Part shown: positions 54,976 to 64,000 of the stretch, one piece after another
Layout of the letters: every line of letters starts with the position of its first letter
How positions within the stretch are numbered: position 1 is the first letter of the stretch
From: Accumulibacter sp.
GTDB lineage: Bacteria; Pseudomonadota; Gammaproteobacteria; Burkholderiales; Rhodocyclaceae
DNA length: 64,000 nt
Assembly: GCF_023806565.1 (NCBI RefSeq)
Contig: NZ_JAMTDV010000102.1
Coordinates: 1-64,000 of the forward strand
Direction: 5' to 3'
Notes under the pieces: model-generated
Told to the model about the DNA's origin: nothing
Databases searched by the model: none
The model's input: only the letters and a program-made list of their open reading frames with translations
Made by a program: the position numbers and the translations under genes

Positions 54976-55350
54976 ATGCTGGAAAGCTATTTCCCGGTCT
55001 TTGTCTTCATCCTGATTGGCATCGCATTTGGTTTCGCGCCGGTGATTGCTGGCATGGTGGTCGGACCGCATCGCCCCGACAGCGAAAAACTCTCTCCTTA
55101 CGAATGCGGCTTCGAGGCTTTCGAAGATGCGCGCATGAAGTTCGATGTGCGCTATTACCTGATCGCCATCATCTTCATCCTCTTCGACCTGGAAGTGGCG
55201 TTCCTGCTGCCCTGGGCGACGATCTTCCGGGAGATCGTGCACACCGAGTCGGTCAGGTGGTTCGGTTTCCTCGAGATGCTGGTTTTCATCGCCATCCTGG
55301 TCGTCGGCTACCTCTATGCCTGGGCCAAGGGCGCTCTGGACTGGGAGTGA
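54976..55350 (+). CDS. nuoA: NADH-quinone oxidoreductase subunit A
   Basis: A 124-aa membrane subunit of respiratory complex I. ATG at 54976 ([15 protein letters not shown]) is preferred; a GTG at 54958 would add six residues. Three membrane helices, with the conserved loop [20 protein letters not shown] that contacts the quinone tunnel and carries the Cys of the A-subunit signature, then [21 protein letters not shown]. First gene of the nuo operon, 59 bp after tRNA-Leu. Confidence 0.95.
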   Translation: MLESYFPVFVFILIGIAFGFAPVIAGMVVGPHRPDSEKLSPYECGFEAFEDARMKFDVRYYLIAIIFILFDLEVAFLLPWATIFREIVHTESVRWFGFLEMLVFIAILVVGYLYAWAKGALDWE

Positions 55351-55353
55351 GTG

Positions 55354-55830
55354 ATGGGCATTGAAGGCATTCTTCAGGAAGGCTTCGTCACCACCACGGC
55401 GGACAAGCTGATCAACTACGTGCGTACCGGCTCGCTGTGGCCGATGAGCTTCGGGCTTGCCTGTTGCGCCATCGAAATGATCCATGCGGGCTGTTCGCGC
55501 TACGATCTCGATCGCTTTGGCATCGTCTTTCGCCCCAGTCCGCGCCAGTCCGATGTCATGGTCGTCGCCGGGACGCTGACCAACAAGATGGCGCCGGCAA
55601 TGCGCAAGGTTTACGACCAGATGGCCGAGCCGCGCTGGGTGGTTTCCATGGGATCCTGTGCCAACGGCGGCGGTTACTATCATTACGCCTACTCGGTGGT
55701 GCGCGGTTGCGACCGGATCGTTCCCGTGGATATCTACGTTCCCGGCTGTCCGCCGACTGCGGAAGCGCTGATCTACGGCCTGATCCAGTTGCAGAACAAG
55801 ATTCGCCGGACCAATACCATCGCCCGCTGA
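55354..55830 (+). CDS. nuoB: NADH-quinone oxidoreductase subunit B
   Basis: A 158-aa subunit that holds cluster N2, the last iron-sulfur centre before ubiquinone. Ligands are C37 and C38 (GLACCAIEM), C102 (GSCANGG) and C132 (PGCPPTAE). ATG at 55354 is chosen; GTG at 55351 is in frame one codon earlier. Length and motifs are normal. Starts 3 bp after the nuoA stop. Confidence 0.96.
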   Translation: MGIEGILQEGFVTTTADKLINYVRTGSLWPMSFGLACCAIEMIHAGCSRYDLDRFGIVFRPSPRQSDVMVVAGTLTNKMAPAMRKVYDQMAEPRWVVSMGSCANGGGYYHYAYSVVRGCDRIVPVDIYVPGCPPTAEALIYGLIQLQNKIRRTNTIAR

Positions 55831-55854
55831 ACACAACCAACCCGAGAGTGAGTC

Positions 55855-56460
55855 ATGTCCGCCACGCTGGAAGCGCTTTGCCAGAACTTGCAGAAACATC
55901 TCGGTGATCGAGTCAAGTCCCTGAAGGTGGCGCTCGGTGAAGTGACCATCGAGGTCGATGCCGCCGACTACCTGGCGGTGATGCAGAACCTTCGCGACGA
56001 GCCGGAGTTGGCTTTCGAAGAATTGATCGACCTGTGCGGCGTCGACTATTCGACGTATGGCAATGTGGCGTGCAAAGGCAGGCGCTTTGCGGCAGTCAGC
56101 CACCTCTTGTCGATCACCCGGAATTGGCGCTTGCGCGTTCGCTGCTTCGCACCGGATGACGATTTTCCTTCGGTGCCGTCGGTCACTTCCGTGTGGAACA
56201 GCGTCAACTGGTTCGAGCGCGAGGCTTTCGACCTGTTCGGAATCGTTTTTCCGGGACACAGCGACCTGCGCCGTATTCTCACCGACTACGGCTTTGTCGG
56301 GCATCCGTTCCGCAAGGATTTCCCGGTCTCGGGTTACGTCGAGATGCGCTACGACCCGGAGCAGCAGCGAGTAATCTATCAGCCGGTGACGATCGAGCCG
56401 CGCGAGATCACGCCACGGATCGTTCGCGAAGCGACTTACGGGAACGTCGACAATGCCTGA
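55855..56460 (+). CDS. nuoC: NADH-quinone oxidoreductase subunit C
   Basis: A 201-aa peripheral subunit, separate from NuoD as in most betaproteobacteria (fused in E. coli). Recognisable segments: [57 protein letters not shown] and [18 protein letters not shown]. The last 8 bases overlap nuoD. Confidence 0.95.
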   Translation: MSATLEALCQNLQKHLGDRVKSLKVALGEVTIEVDAADYLAVMQNLRDEPELAFEELIDLCGVDYSTYGNVACKGRRFAAVSHLLSITRNWRLRVRCFAPDDDFPSVPSVTSVWNSVNWFEREAFDLFGIVFPGHSDLRRILTDYGFVGHPFRKDFPVSGYVEMRYDPEQQRVIYQPVTIEPREITPRIVREATYGNVDNA

Positions 56461-57706
56461 ATTGCGCAACTTTACCCTGAACTTCGGGCCGCAGCACCCG
56501 GCTGCGCACGGCGTTCTGCGAATGGTGCTCGAACTGGACGGCGAGGTCGTGATGCGGGCCGACCCGCATATCGGCCTGCTGCACCGCGCGACCGAAAAGC
56601 TCGCCGAGAACAAGACCTGGATCCAGTCCGTGCCGTACATGGATCGCCTCGACTACATGTCGATGATGTGCAACGAGCACGCCTACTGCATGGCGATCGA
56701 AAAGCTGCTGCAGATCGAGGTGCCGCTCCGGGCGCAGTACATCCGCGTAATGTTCGACGAAATCACGCGTGTCCTCAATCACCTGCTCTGGGTTGGCTGC
56801 CACGGTCTGGACGTGGGCGCAATGACCATGGTGCTCTACGCCTTCCGCGAGCGTGAGGACCTGATCGATGCCTACGAGGCGGTGTCGGGAGCGCGCATGC
56901 ATGCAGCCTACTATCGGCCGGGTGGCGTTTACCGTGATCTGCCCGATCGCATGGCGCAATATCAGGAGTCGAAGTGGAAGACCGCCGCGCAGATCAAGCC
57001 GTTCAACGACGTGCGCAGCGGTTCGCTGCTCGACTTCCTCGACGATTTCGTCGGTCGTTTTCCGAAGCTGCTGGACGAGTACGAAACCCTGCTGACCGAC
57101 AATCGCATCTGGAAACAGCGTTTGGTCAATGTTGGCATCGTCTCGCCCGAGCGCGCGCTGCAGCGGGGCTTTACCGGGCCGATGTTGCGCGGCTCCGGTA
57201 TCGCCTGGGATCTGCGCAAGAAACAGCCGTACGAAGTGTACGATCGGCTGGACTTCGACATTCCGGTGGGAGTTACCGGTGACTCGTATGACCGCTATCT
57301 GGTCCGCATGGAAGAGATGCGACAGTCCAATCGCATCATCAAGCAGTGCATCGACTGGTTGCGGCAGAATCCGGGTCCGGTGATGTCCGACAACCACAAG
57401 GTGGCGCCGCCCGATCGTGCAGCCATGAAGTCCAACATGGAAGAACTCATTCACCACTTCAAGCTTTGCACCGAAGGCCTGCATGTCCCGGAGGGCGAAG
57501 TCTATTCGGCGGTCGAGCATCCGAAGGGAGAGTTCGGCATCTACGTGATTTCCGATGGCGCCAACAAACCGTATCGTTTGAAGATCCGCCCCCCCGGTTA
57601 TGTGCACCTTTCGGCGATGGACGAGATGGTGCGTGGCCACATGCTCGCCGACGTGGTGACGATCATTGGTTCGCAGGACGTTGTTTTTGGCGAGATTGAC
57701 CGCTGA
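56453..57706 (+). CDS. nuoD: NADH-quinone oxidoreductase subunit D
   Basis: A 417-aa subunit of the 49 kDa type, which forms the quinone pocket with NuoB. Signatures: [22 protein letters not shown] near the N-terminus, the [17 protein letters not shown] helix, [21 protein letters not shown] and the C-terminal [14 protein letters not shown], ending in DVVFGEIDR. It starts inside nuoC and ends one base into nuoE, giving tight translational coupling. Confidence 0.97.
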   Translation: MPELRNFTLNFGPQHPAAHGVLRMVLELDGEVVMRADPHIGLLHRATEKLAENKTWIQSVPYMDRLDYMSMMCNEHAYCMAIEKLLQIEVPLRAQYIRVMFDEITRVLNHLLWVGCHGLDVGAMTMVLYAFREREDLIDAYEAVSGARMHAAYYRPGGVYRDLPDRMAQYQESKWKTAAQIKPFNDVRSGSLLDFLDDFVGRFPKLLDEYETLLTDNRIWKQRLVNVGIVSPERALQRGFTGPMLRGSGIAWDLRKKQPYEVYDRLDFDIPVGVTGDSYDRYLVRMEEMRQSNRIIKQCIDWLRQNPGPVMSDNHKVAPPDRAAMKSNMEELIHHFKLCTEGLHVPEGEVYSAVEHPKGEFGIYVISDGANKPYRLKIRPPGYVHLSAMDEMVRGHMLADVVTIIGSQDVVFGEIDR

Positions 57707-58179
57707 TGCTGACTTCAGAATCCCTCAAGAGAATCGATCGTGAAATTGCCAAGTACCCGGCCGATCAGAAACAGTCGGCGGTCATGGCAGCTCTCGCCAT
57801 AGCACAGGAAGAGCAGGGCTGGCTGTCGAGCGAGGCCATCGAGTTCGTCGCCAATTACCTCGGCATGGCGCCGATCGCTGCCTACGAGGTGGCCACCTTC
57901 TACAACATGTACGACCTCAAGCCGGTCGGCAAGTACAAGGTGTCGGTATGTACCAACCTGCCGTGCATGCTCACTGGCGGGGTCGACGCTGGTGAATATC
58001 TGAAGAAGAAGCTGGGTATCGGTTACAACGAAACGACTCCGGACGGTCTGATCACGCTAAAGGAAGGCGAGTGCATGGGCGCCTGCGGCGACGCGCCGGT
58101 GATGATCGTCAACAACCGGCGCATGTGCAGCTGGATGAATCCCGAGCAAATCGACAAACTGCTGGCGGAGCTCAAGTAA
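57706..58179 (+). CDS. nuoE: NADH-quinone oxidoreductase subunit E
   Basis: A 157-aa subunit of the NADH-dehydrogenase module, with the thioredoxin-like fold that binds the [2Fe-2S] cluster N1a. Ligands are C82 and C87 (VCTNLPC) and C123 and C127 ([11 protein letters not shown]). The ATG uses the A of the nuoD stop, and the stop overlaps nuoF by one base. Confidence 0.96.
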   Translation: MLTSESLKRIDREIAKYPADQKQSAVMAALAIAQEEQGWLSSEAIEFVANYLGMAPIAAYEVATFYNMYDLKPVGKYKVSVCTNLPCMLTGGVDAGEYLKKKLGIGYNETTPDGLITLKEGECMGACGDAPVMIVNNRRMCSWMNPEQIDKLLAELK

Positions 58180-59501
58180 TGGCGATTCTCGGTGCGATCA
58201 ACCCGATGCTCAGCGTCGGTCTGGATGGCGATAATGCCTGGCGTCTGGCGGATTACGTCAAGCGTGGCGGTTACCGGGCGTTGCGGCGCATTCTCGAAGG
58301 CAAGATTCCGCAGGGCGACGTGATCAACGAGGTCAAGAAATCGGTCTTGCGCGGTCGCGGCGGTGCCGGATTTCCTACCGGCCTCAAGTGGAGTTTCATG
58401 CCGCGCTCCTTCCCGGGTGACAAGTACGTGGTCTGCAATTCGGACGAAGGCGAACCTGGGACTTTCAAGGACCGCGACATCCTGCGTTACAACCCGCACT
58501 CGGTGATCGAGGGGATGACCATCGCCGCCTATGCGATGGGCGCTGCGCGCGGTTACAACTATATTCACGGCGAAGTGTGGGAGATCTACGAGCGCTTCGA
58601 GGAGGCTCTCGACGAAGCGCGCGCCGCTGGCTTTCTGGGCGCGGAGCTGCTCGGTTCCGGGTTCAGCTTCGACCTCTTCGCGCATCACGGCTATGGCGCC
58701 TATATCTGTGGCGAAGAAACTGCTCTGCTCGAGTCGATCGAGGGCAAAAAGGGGCAACCGCGTTTCAAACCACCTTTCCCGGCGTCTTTCGGTTTATACG
58801 GCAAACCGACGACGATCAACAACACCGAAACCTTCGCCTCGATCCCCTACATCATCAACATCGGAGGCGAAGCCTATCTCGAGGCCGGCAAGCCCAACAA
58901 CGGCGGTACCAAGCTGTTCTCGGTTTCGGGGCATGTCAATCGCCCCGGCAACTACGAAGTACCCCTTGGCACGCCGTTCGCGACCCTGCTCGAAATGGCT
59001 GGCGGCATGCGTGGCGGCCGCAAGCTGAAGGGCTGCATCCCGGGCGGCTCGTCGGCGCCGGTGGTTCCTGCGGCGACGATGATGGACTGCACCATGGACT
59101 ACGATTCGATCAGCAAGGCCGGCTCGATGCTCGGCTCGGGCGCGGTCATCGTCATGGACGAAACCACTTGCATGGTCAGGGCGCTTGAACGTCTCTCCTA
59201 TTTCTACTACGAAGAATCGTGTGGTCAGTGCACACCTTGCCGCGAAGGAACCAGTTGGCTGTACAAGGTGCTGCATCGCATCGAGAATGGCCAGGGGCGG
59301 GCCGACGATCTCGATCTGCTCGCGAGCGTGACCACCAATATCATGGGTCGCACCATCTGCGCGCTTGGCGACGCGGCATCGATGCCGGTGCAGAGCTTCA
59401 TCAAGCATTTCCGCGACGAGTTCGCGTACCACATCGAACACAAGAAGTGCCTTGTGCCCGTTGATGTGCAGCGCGCCGGCAGCGGCTTCTTTACGGCTTA
59501 G
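58179..59501 (+). CDS. nuoF: NADH-quinone oxidoreductase subunit F
   Basis: A 440-aa subunit that binds FMN and NADH and the [4Fe-4S] cluster N3. Visible: [10 protein letters not shown] (59-68, NADH/FMN), [33 protein letters not shown], and the cluster ligands C348, C351, C354 (ESCGQCTPC) with C394 (TICALGD). The start at 58179 ([10 protein letters not shown]) overlaps the nuoE stop; a longer frame would overlap nuoE needlessly. Entry point of electrons from NADH. Confidence 0.97.
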   Translation: MAILGAINPMLSVGLDGDNAWRLADYVKRGGYRALRRILEGKIPQGDVINEVKKSVLRGRGGAGFPTGLKWSFMPRSFPGDKYVVCNSDEGEPGTFKDRDILRYNPHSVIEGMTIAAYAMGAARGYNYIHGEVWEIYERFEEALDEARAAGFLGAELLGSGFSFDLFAHHGYGAYICGEETALLESIEGKKGQPRFKPPFPASFGLYGKPTTINNTETFASIPYIINIGGEAYLEAGKPNNGGTKLFSVSGHVNRPGNYEVPLGTPFATLLEMAGGMRGGRKLKGCIPGGSSAPVVPAATMMDCTMDYDSISKAGSMLGSGAVIVMDETTCMVRALERLSYFYYEESCGQCTPCREGTSWLYKVLHRIENGQGRADDLDLLASVTTNIMGRTICALGDAASMPVQSFIKHFRDEFAYHIEHKKCLVPVDVQRAGSGFFTA

Positions 59502-59512
59502 GGTGCGAGACG

Positions 59513-61840
59513 ATGGAAATCGAAATCGACGGCAAGCTGGCGAATGTGCCTGATGGCAGCACGATCATGGACGCCGCCCAGCAGCTTGGTGCTTATATCC
59601 CGCATTTCTGCTATCACAAGAAGCTCTCGATCGCGGCCAACTGTCGCATGTGTCTGGTGCAGGTGGAGAAGGCGCCGAAGCCGATGCCGGCCTGTGCCAC
59701 TCCGGTCACGAACGGGATGAAGGTGTTTACGCACTCCGAACTGGCGGTGCAGGCCCAGAAAGGAGTGATGGAGTTTCTGCTGATCAATCACCCCCTCGAT
59801 TGCCCGATCTGTGACCAGGGGGGCGAGTGCCAGTTGCAGGATCTGGCGGTCGGTTACGGTGGCAGCGCCTCGCGCTTTCAGGAAGACAAGCGAGTCGTCT
59901 TTCACAAGGACGTTGGCCCGCTGATCTCGATGCAGGAAATGGCGCGGTGCATTCACTGTACGCGCTGCGTTCGCTTCGGGCAGGAAATTGCCGGGGTGAT
60001 GGAACTCGGCATGGCGAGCCGCAACATGCATTCCGAGATCACCACCTTCGTTGGTCGTTCGGTCGACTCGGAACTGTCGGGCAACATGATCGATCTCTGC
60101 CCGGTCGGCGCTCTGACCTCCCGGCCGTTCCGCTACACCGCGCGCAGTTGGGAGTTGTCGCGCCGCAAGTCGATCAGTCCGCACGACAGCGTCGGTGCCA
60201 ACCTGACCGTGCAGGTCAAGAACAACATCGTGATGCGCGTCCTGCCGCGCGACAACGAGGAAGTGAACGAGTGCTGGATCTCCGACAAGGAGCGCTTTTC
60301 GTACGAGGCATTGAATTCTCCGGCGCGCCTGGGCAAGCCGATGGTTCGGGTAGACGGTGCATTGCGCGAAGTCGACTGGAACGTCGCGCTCGATTACGTC
60401 GCGCATGCCCTCAGGGATGTCGTCGGCAACAGCGGCGGCGAGTCGCTGGCGGCACTGGCCTCACCGCAGGCCACGCTCGAAGAACTCTATCTGCTGCAGA
60501 AACTGACGCGTGGTCTTGGCTCGGGCAGCGTCGATTTCCGTCCGCGGCGGCGGGACTTCTCGGCCGATGACAAACTTGCCGGCGTGCCCTGGCTGGGACT
60601 TCGGTTCGCCGAAATCAAGGATCTCGATGCGGCGTTGGTGATCGGCAGTTTCCTGCGCAAGGACCACCCCCTATTCGCACAGCGGTTGCGTCAACTGGCC
60701 AAGAAGTGGGGCAAGGTCAGTCTATTGTCGGTTGCTGGCGACGATCCACTGATCAAGTTGCACGCGCAGTTGACCGTTTCGCCGGCCGATCTGCCGCGGG
60801 CACTCGCTGCGGTCGTCAAGGCAGCGGCAAGGTTGAAGGGCGAACTGGTTCCGCCTGGGCTTGAGGCAGTCGAGCCCTGCCCGATCAGCGAAGCCATCGC
60901 GAGCAGCCTGCTCGCGGGCGAAAAACGGGCGCTGTTTCTCGGCAACGCTGCCGAGCAGAATCCGCAGGCAGCACAATTGCACGCGCTGGCGCTCGAACTT
61001 GCGAGACTGACCGGTGCCAGCTGCGGTTTCCTCGGGGAGGGTGCCAATAGCGTCGGCGGCCACGTGGCGAAAGCGCTGCCGACTGCGCTCAATGCGTACG
61101 AAATGTTCGCGCAACCGCGCAAGGCCTATGTTCTTCTCGGAGTTGAACCGGAACTCGATTGTCACAACCCGCAACAGGCACTTGCCGCGCTCAAGGATGC
61201 GGCGCTGGTGGTCGTGCTGACGCCGTTTGCCGATGGTCTGGTGCGAGACTACGCGGATGTGCTCCTGCCGATTTCGCCGTTCACCGAGACCGCGGGCACC
61301 TTTGTCAACGCCGAGGGGCGGGTGCAGAGTTTCCAGGGCGTCGTTCGCCCCCTCGGCGATTCGCGACCCGGCTGGAAGGTACTGCGCGTGCTCGGCAATC
61401 TGCTGGGACTGCCGGGTTTCGATCAGGACTCGAGCGAACAGGTGCGTGACGAAATCGCACCGCCCGGACAGGAATTCGTGGCCGGATTGAACAACGGACT
61501 CGCGGCTCTGCCCTTGTCGTTGGCCTTTGCCCGCAGTGGTCTGCAGCGCGTTGCCGATGTGCCGATCTATTTCGCCGATCCGCTGGCTCGCCGCGCGCCG
61601 GCGCTGCAGAAGACGCGCGATGCGGCGGCACCGATGGCGCGCATGAGCGCGCAGACACTGGCGACGCTGCGTATCGGCGACGGCGTCCCGGTTCGCCTCA
61701 GGCAGGCCGACGGAGAGGTTGTGCTCACGGCTCGAGCGGACGAAACAGTACCGGCCGGCTGTGTTCGGGTTGCTGCAGCCCATGCTTCGACTGCGGCGCT
61801 GGGCGAGATGTTCGGTGCGATCAACGTGGAGCGTGCATGA
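59513..61840 (+). CDS. nuoG: NADH-quinone oxidoreductase subunit G
   Basis: A 775-aa subunit with three N-terminal iron-sulfur centres: [2Fe-2S] N1b (C33, C44, C47, C61), N5 with one histidine ligand (H93, C97, C100, C106) and N4 ([15 protein letters not shown] plus DLCPVGAL). The rest is a molybdopterin-enzyme-like domain (from about 225) that has no cofactor in complex I. Four extra cysteines of the N7 centre of E. coli and Thermus are not obvious. ATG at 59513 follows nuoF by 11 bp; the stop overlaps nuoH. Confidence 0.96.
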   Translation: MEIEIDGKLANVPDGSTIMDAAQQLGAYIPHFCYHKKLSIAANCRMCLVQVEKAPKPMPACATPVTNGMKVFTHSELAVQAQKGVMEFLLINHPLDCPICDQGGECQLQDLAVGYGGSASRFQEDKRVVFHKDVGPLISMQEMARCIHCTRCVRFGQEIAGVMELGMASRNMHSEITTFVGRSVDSELSGNMIDLCPVGALTSRPFRYTARSWELSRRKSISPHDSVGANLTVQVKNNIVMRVLPRDNEEVNECWISDKERFSYEALNSPARLGKPMVRVDGALREVDWNVALDYVAHALRDVVGNSGGESLAALASPQATLEELYLLQKLTRGLGSGSVDFRPRRRDFSADDKLAGVPWLGLRFAEIKDLDAALVIGSFLRKDHPLFAQRLRQLAKKWGKVSLLSVAGDDPLIKLHAQLTVSPADLPRALAAVVKAAARLKGELVPPGLEAVEPCPISEAIASSLLAGEKRALFLGNAAEQNPQAAQLHALALELARLTGASCGFLGEGANSVGGHVAKALPTALNAYEMFAQPRKAYVLLGVEPELDCHNPQQALAALKDAALVVVLTPFADGLVRDYADVLLPISPFTETAGTFVNAEGRVQSFQGVVRPLGDSRPGWKVLRVLGNLLGLPGFDQDSSEQVRDEIAPPGQEFVAGLNNGLAALPLSLAFARSGLQRVADVPIYFADPLARRAPALQKTRDAAAPMARMSAQTLATLRIGDGVPVRLRQADGEVVLTARADETVPAGCVRVAAAHASTAALGEMFGAINVERA

Positions 61841-62889
61841 TGGTCGATGCGCTGCAGGGACTATTGCAAGGTCTGTTCGGGGCGGCATTTCCGCTGGTCT
61901 GGGCCGTCCTCAAGATCGTGCTGATCATTGCACCGCTGCTTCTCGCGGTTGCCTACCTGACCTTCTGGGAGCGCAAGGTCATCGGCTGGATGCAGGTGCG
62001 CATCGGACCGAACCGGGTCGGACCCTGGGGCCTGATTCAGCCGATCGCCGATGGCCTAAAGCTGCTCTTCAAGGAAGTCGTGATCCCCACCGGTTCCGAC
62101 AGGAGCGTGTTTCTGCTCGCGCCGATGTTCGCTTTTGCTCCGGCTCTGGCCGCCTGGGCAGTGATCCCGTTCAACGATACGCTGGTGCTGGCGAACGTCA
62201 ATGCCAGCCTGCTCTACATCATGTCGATCAGCTCGATCGGCGTCTACGGGATCATTCTCTCGGGCTGGGCATCGAACTCGAAATACGCCTTTCTCGGCGG
62301 CATGCGCTCTGCGGCCCAGATGATCTCGTACGAAGTCGCCATGGGGTTGGCACTGGTCGTCGTGCTGATGGTGTCGAACAGTCTCAATCTCGGCGACATC
62401 GTCGGTGCGCAGGGCCGCGGTCATTTTGCCGACAAGGGTCTGGGCTTCCTATCGTGGAACTGGCTGCCGCTGCTCCCGATGTTTGTCGTTTATCTGGTGT
62501 CGATCGTTGCCGAGACAAATCGCGCGCCGTTCGATCTCGCCGAGGGTGAATCGGAGATCGTCGGTTTCCATGTCGAGTATTCCGGGATGGCTTTCGCGGT
62601 CTTCTTCCTCGCCGAGTACGCCAACATGATCCTGGTTTCGACGCTGGCCTCGATCCTCTTTCTCGGCGGCTGGCTGTCACCGGTCGGTTTTCTGCCGGAT
62701 GGCATTCTCTGGCTGTTCCTGAAAATCTCGGCCGTCCTGTTCGTCTTTCTCTGGATCCGCGCCACTTTTCCGCGCTATCGCTACGACCAGATCATGCGCC
62801 TCGGCTGGAAAGTGTTCATCCCGCTCTGCCTCGTATGGCTGGTCGTGGTCGGCGTCTGGATGATGTCACCTTTGAACATCTGGAAGTGA
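61837..62889 (+). CDS. nuoH: NADH-quinone oxidoreductase subunit H
   Basis: A 350-aa membrane subunit with about 8 helices, next to the quinone site. Signatures: [62 protein letters not shown] and [20 protein letters not shown]. The start ATGATG at 61837 overlaps the nuoG stop by 4 bp. It ends with [10 protein letters not shown]. Confidence 0.97.
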   Translation: MMVDALQGLLQGLFGAAFPLVWAVLKIVLIIAPLLLAVAYLTFWERKVIGWMQVRIGPNRVGPWGLIQPIADGLKLLFKEVVIPTGSDRSVFLLAPMFAFAPALAAWAVIPFNDTLVLANVNASLLYIMSISSIGVYGIILSGWASNSKYAFLGGMRSAAQMISYEVAMGLALVVVLMVSNSLNLGDIVGAQGRGHFADKGLGFLSWNWLPLLPMFVVYLVSIVAETNRAPFDLAEGESEIVGFHVEYSGMAFAVFFLAEYANMILVSTLASILFLGGWLSPVGFLPDGILWLFLKISAVLFVFLWIRATFPRYRYDQIMRLGWKVFIPLCLVWLVVVGVWMMSPLNIWK

Positions 62890-62899
62890 GAGGCCAGGC

Positions 62900-63388
62900 A
62901 TGGGTTCGATGAAGGAAGTTTTCAACAGTCTACTGCTCAAGGAACTGTTCAAGGGCATGTCGGTGACCGGACGCTACATGTTTTCGCGCAAGATCACCGT
63001 CCAGTATCCCGAAGAAAAGACGCCGCAGAGTTTCCGCTTTCGCGGTTTGCATGCGCTGCGGCGTTATCCCAACGGCGAAGAGCGCTGCATTGCCTGCAAG
63101 CTGTGCGAGGCGGTCTGTCCGGCCATGGCAATCACCATCGAATCGGACCAGCGGGCCGACGGCTCGCGGCGCACGACGCGTTACGACATCGACTTGACGA
63201 AATGCATTTTCTGCGGCTTCTGCGAGGAGGCATGTCCGGTCGATGCCATCGTCGAAACGCGGATTTACGAGTACCACGGCGAGACGCGTGGCGACCTCTA
63301 TTACACCAAGCCGATGTTGCTGGCCAATGGTGACCGTTACGAAACGCAGATCGCGGCAGACCGCGAGCTCGACTCGAAATACCGCTGA
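62900..63388 (+). CDS. nuoI: NADH-quinone oxidoreductase subunit I
   Basis: A 162-aa ferredoxin-like subunit with two [4Fe-4S] clusters, N6a and N6b. Ligands are C63, C66, C69 and C73 ([11 protein letters not shown]) and C102, C105, C108 and C112 ([11 protein letters not shown]). It passes electrons from NuoG to the N2 centre on NuoB. Ten bases after nuoH. Confidence 0.97.
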   Translation: MGSMKEVFNSLLLKELFKGMSVTGRYMFSRKITVQYPEEKTPQSFRFRGLHALRRYPNGEERCIACKLCEAVCPAMAITIESDQRADGSRRTTRYDIDLTKCIFCGFCEEACPVDAIVETRIYEYHGETRGDLYYTKPMLLANGDRYETQIAADRELDSKYR

Positions 63389-63400
63389 CAGGCAGACACG

Positions 63401-64000
63401 ATGGAATTCAAGACCTTCGTTTTCTACTTTCTTTCGGCGATCCTCGTGCTTGCCGGACTACGCGTCATCACCGCCCGCAATCCGGTGCACGCTGCGCTCT
63501 ACCTCGTCCTTGCGTTCTTTACGGCGAGCGGCGTGTGGATGCTCTTGCAGGCGGAGTTTCTGGCCATCGCCCTGGTGCTGGTCTATGTCGGCGCGGTCAT
63601 GGTGCTCTTCCTGTTTGTGGTCATGATGCTCGACATCAATCTCGACCGCCTGCGCGAGGGCTTCTGGAGCTACCTGCCACTCGGATCGATCATTGCACTG
63701 CTGATGGTCGTGGAAATGGGTCTGGTGCTCGGTGGCAATTATCTCGGCCTGTTCGAGAGCAGCGTTGCCCAGGCCGCTGCCGAGGACAGCAATGTGCAGG
63801 CGGTCGGGCGCCTGCTATTTACCGATTATGTCTATCCCTTCGAGCTGGCGTCGGTGATCCTGCTCGTCGGGATCGTCGCTGCGGTGGCCCTGACGCAACG
63901 CGACAAGCGGAAGAACAAGGCGGTCAGCCCCTCGCAGCAGGTATTTGTCAAGGCGAGGGACCGCGTACGCGTGCTGCAGATGCCCGCCGAGAAGAGCGAG
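63401..64000 (+). CDS. nuoJ: NADH-quinone oxidoreductase subunit J (partial)
   Basis: The frame from ATG 63401 stays open to the window end (200 codons, no stop). It codes for a membrane subunit of complex I with about 5 helices: FVFYFLSAILVLAGLRVITA, NPVHAALYLVLAFFTASGVW, AIALVLVYVGAVMVLFLFVV and MMLDINLDRLREG, then ELASVILLVGIVAAVAL. The C-terminus, and presumably nuoKLMN, continue beyond the window. Confidence 0.95.
   Translation, partial: MEFKTFVFYFLSAILVLAGLRVITARNPVHAALYLVLAFFTASGVWMLLQAEFLAIALVLVYVGAVMVLFLFVVMMLDINLDRLREGFWSYLPLGSIIALLMVVEMGLVLGGNYLGLFESSVAQAAAEDSNVQAVGRLLFTDYVYPFELASVILLVGIVAAVALTQRDKRKNKAVSPSQQVFVKARDRVRVLQMPAEKSE

Overview
The window is GC-rich, densely packed chromosomal DNA from a betaproteobacterium, most likely Rhodocyclales (an Accumulibacter, Dechloromonas or Azonexus relative). 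That placement is an inference from gene order: uvrA/MFS/ssb, rhodanese-grxC-secB divergent from envC-ctpA-moeB, secG-tRNA-Leu(GAG)-nuo, and paired cyanophycin synthetases. No phage, insertion sequence, integrase or CRISPR array was seen.

Layout. 1-8.5 kb is housekeeping: tRNA-Ala(CGC) with a good promoter, a periplasmic hypothetical, hupB, uvrA divergent from an MFS carrier, ssb, yebC and a HerA-like ATPase (yjgR/DUF853). 8.6-17.2 kb is accessory: cysteine hydrolase, DUF1272 protein, GlxA-type AraC regulator, an adenylate cyclase-HDOD fusion, a FemAB-like acyltransferase, a lipoprotein phosphoesterase, a DUF4337 protein, and a radical SAM gene abutting a sirtuin gene. 17.3-23.9 kb holds the envC-ctpA-unknown-moeB operon, divergent from an ArsR gene with the cysteine pair of persulfide sensors, followed by rhodanese, grxC, secB and an SH3 protein. 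24.2-31.5 kb has an Old Yellow Enzyme, a Mut7-C protein, three glycosyltransferases, a KirBac channel and a GNAT enzyme.

31.5-37.7 kb is signalling and sodium bioenergetics: a chemoreceptor, then a FixJ-type two-component pair divergent from Na+-pump decarboxylase beta and gamma genes that have no alpha subunit beside them. A perfect palindrome lies between the two units at an activator-like position. 37.8-43.7 kb has a membrane spermidine-synthase-like protein, a second HDOD protein, a pseudouridine synthase with a long disordered tail and a FapA/DUF342 protein.

43.8-51.5 kb is the most distinctive region: an operon of an unusual ABC exporter (PH-like and zinc-ribbon head), DUF1854, a short cyanophycin synthetase (no Mur C-terminal domain, N-terminal HxxEH kept) and a long one (complete Mur half, HxxEH lost). 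It looks like a cyanophycin synthesis system with two dedicated partners of unknown role.

52.6-54.1 kb is a graveyard: glucose dehydrogenase C-terminus, lactonase remnant, and an aquaporin with two in-frame stops. From 54.3 kb a clear sigma-70 promoter drives secG, then tRNA-Leu(GAG) and nuoABCDEFGHI, with nuoJ cut by the window end.
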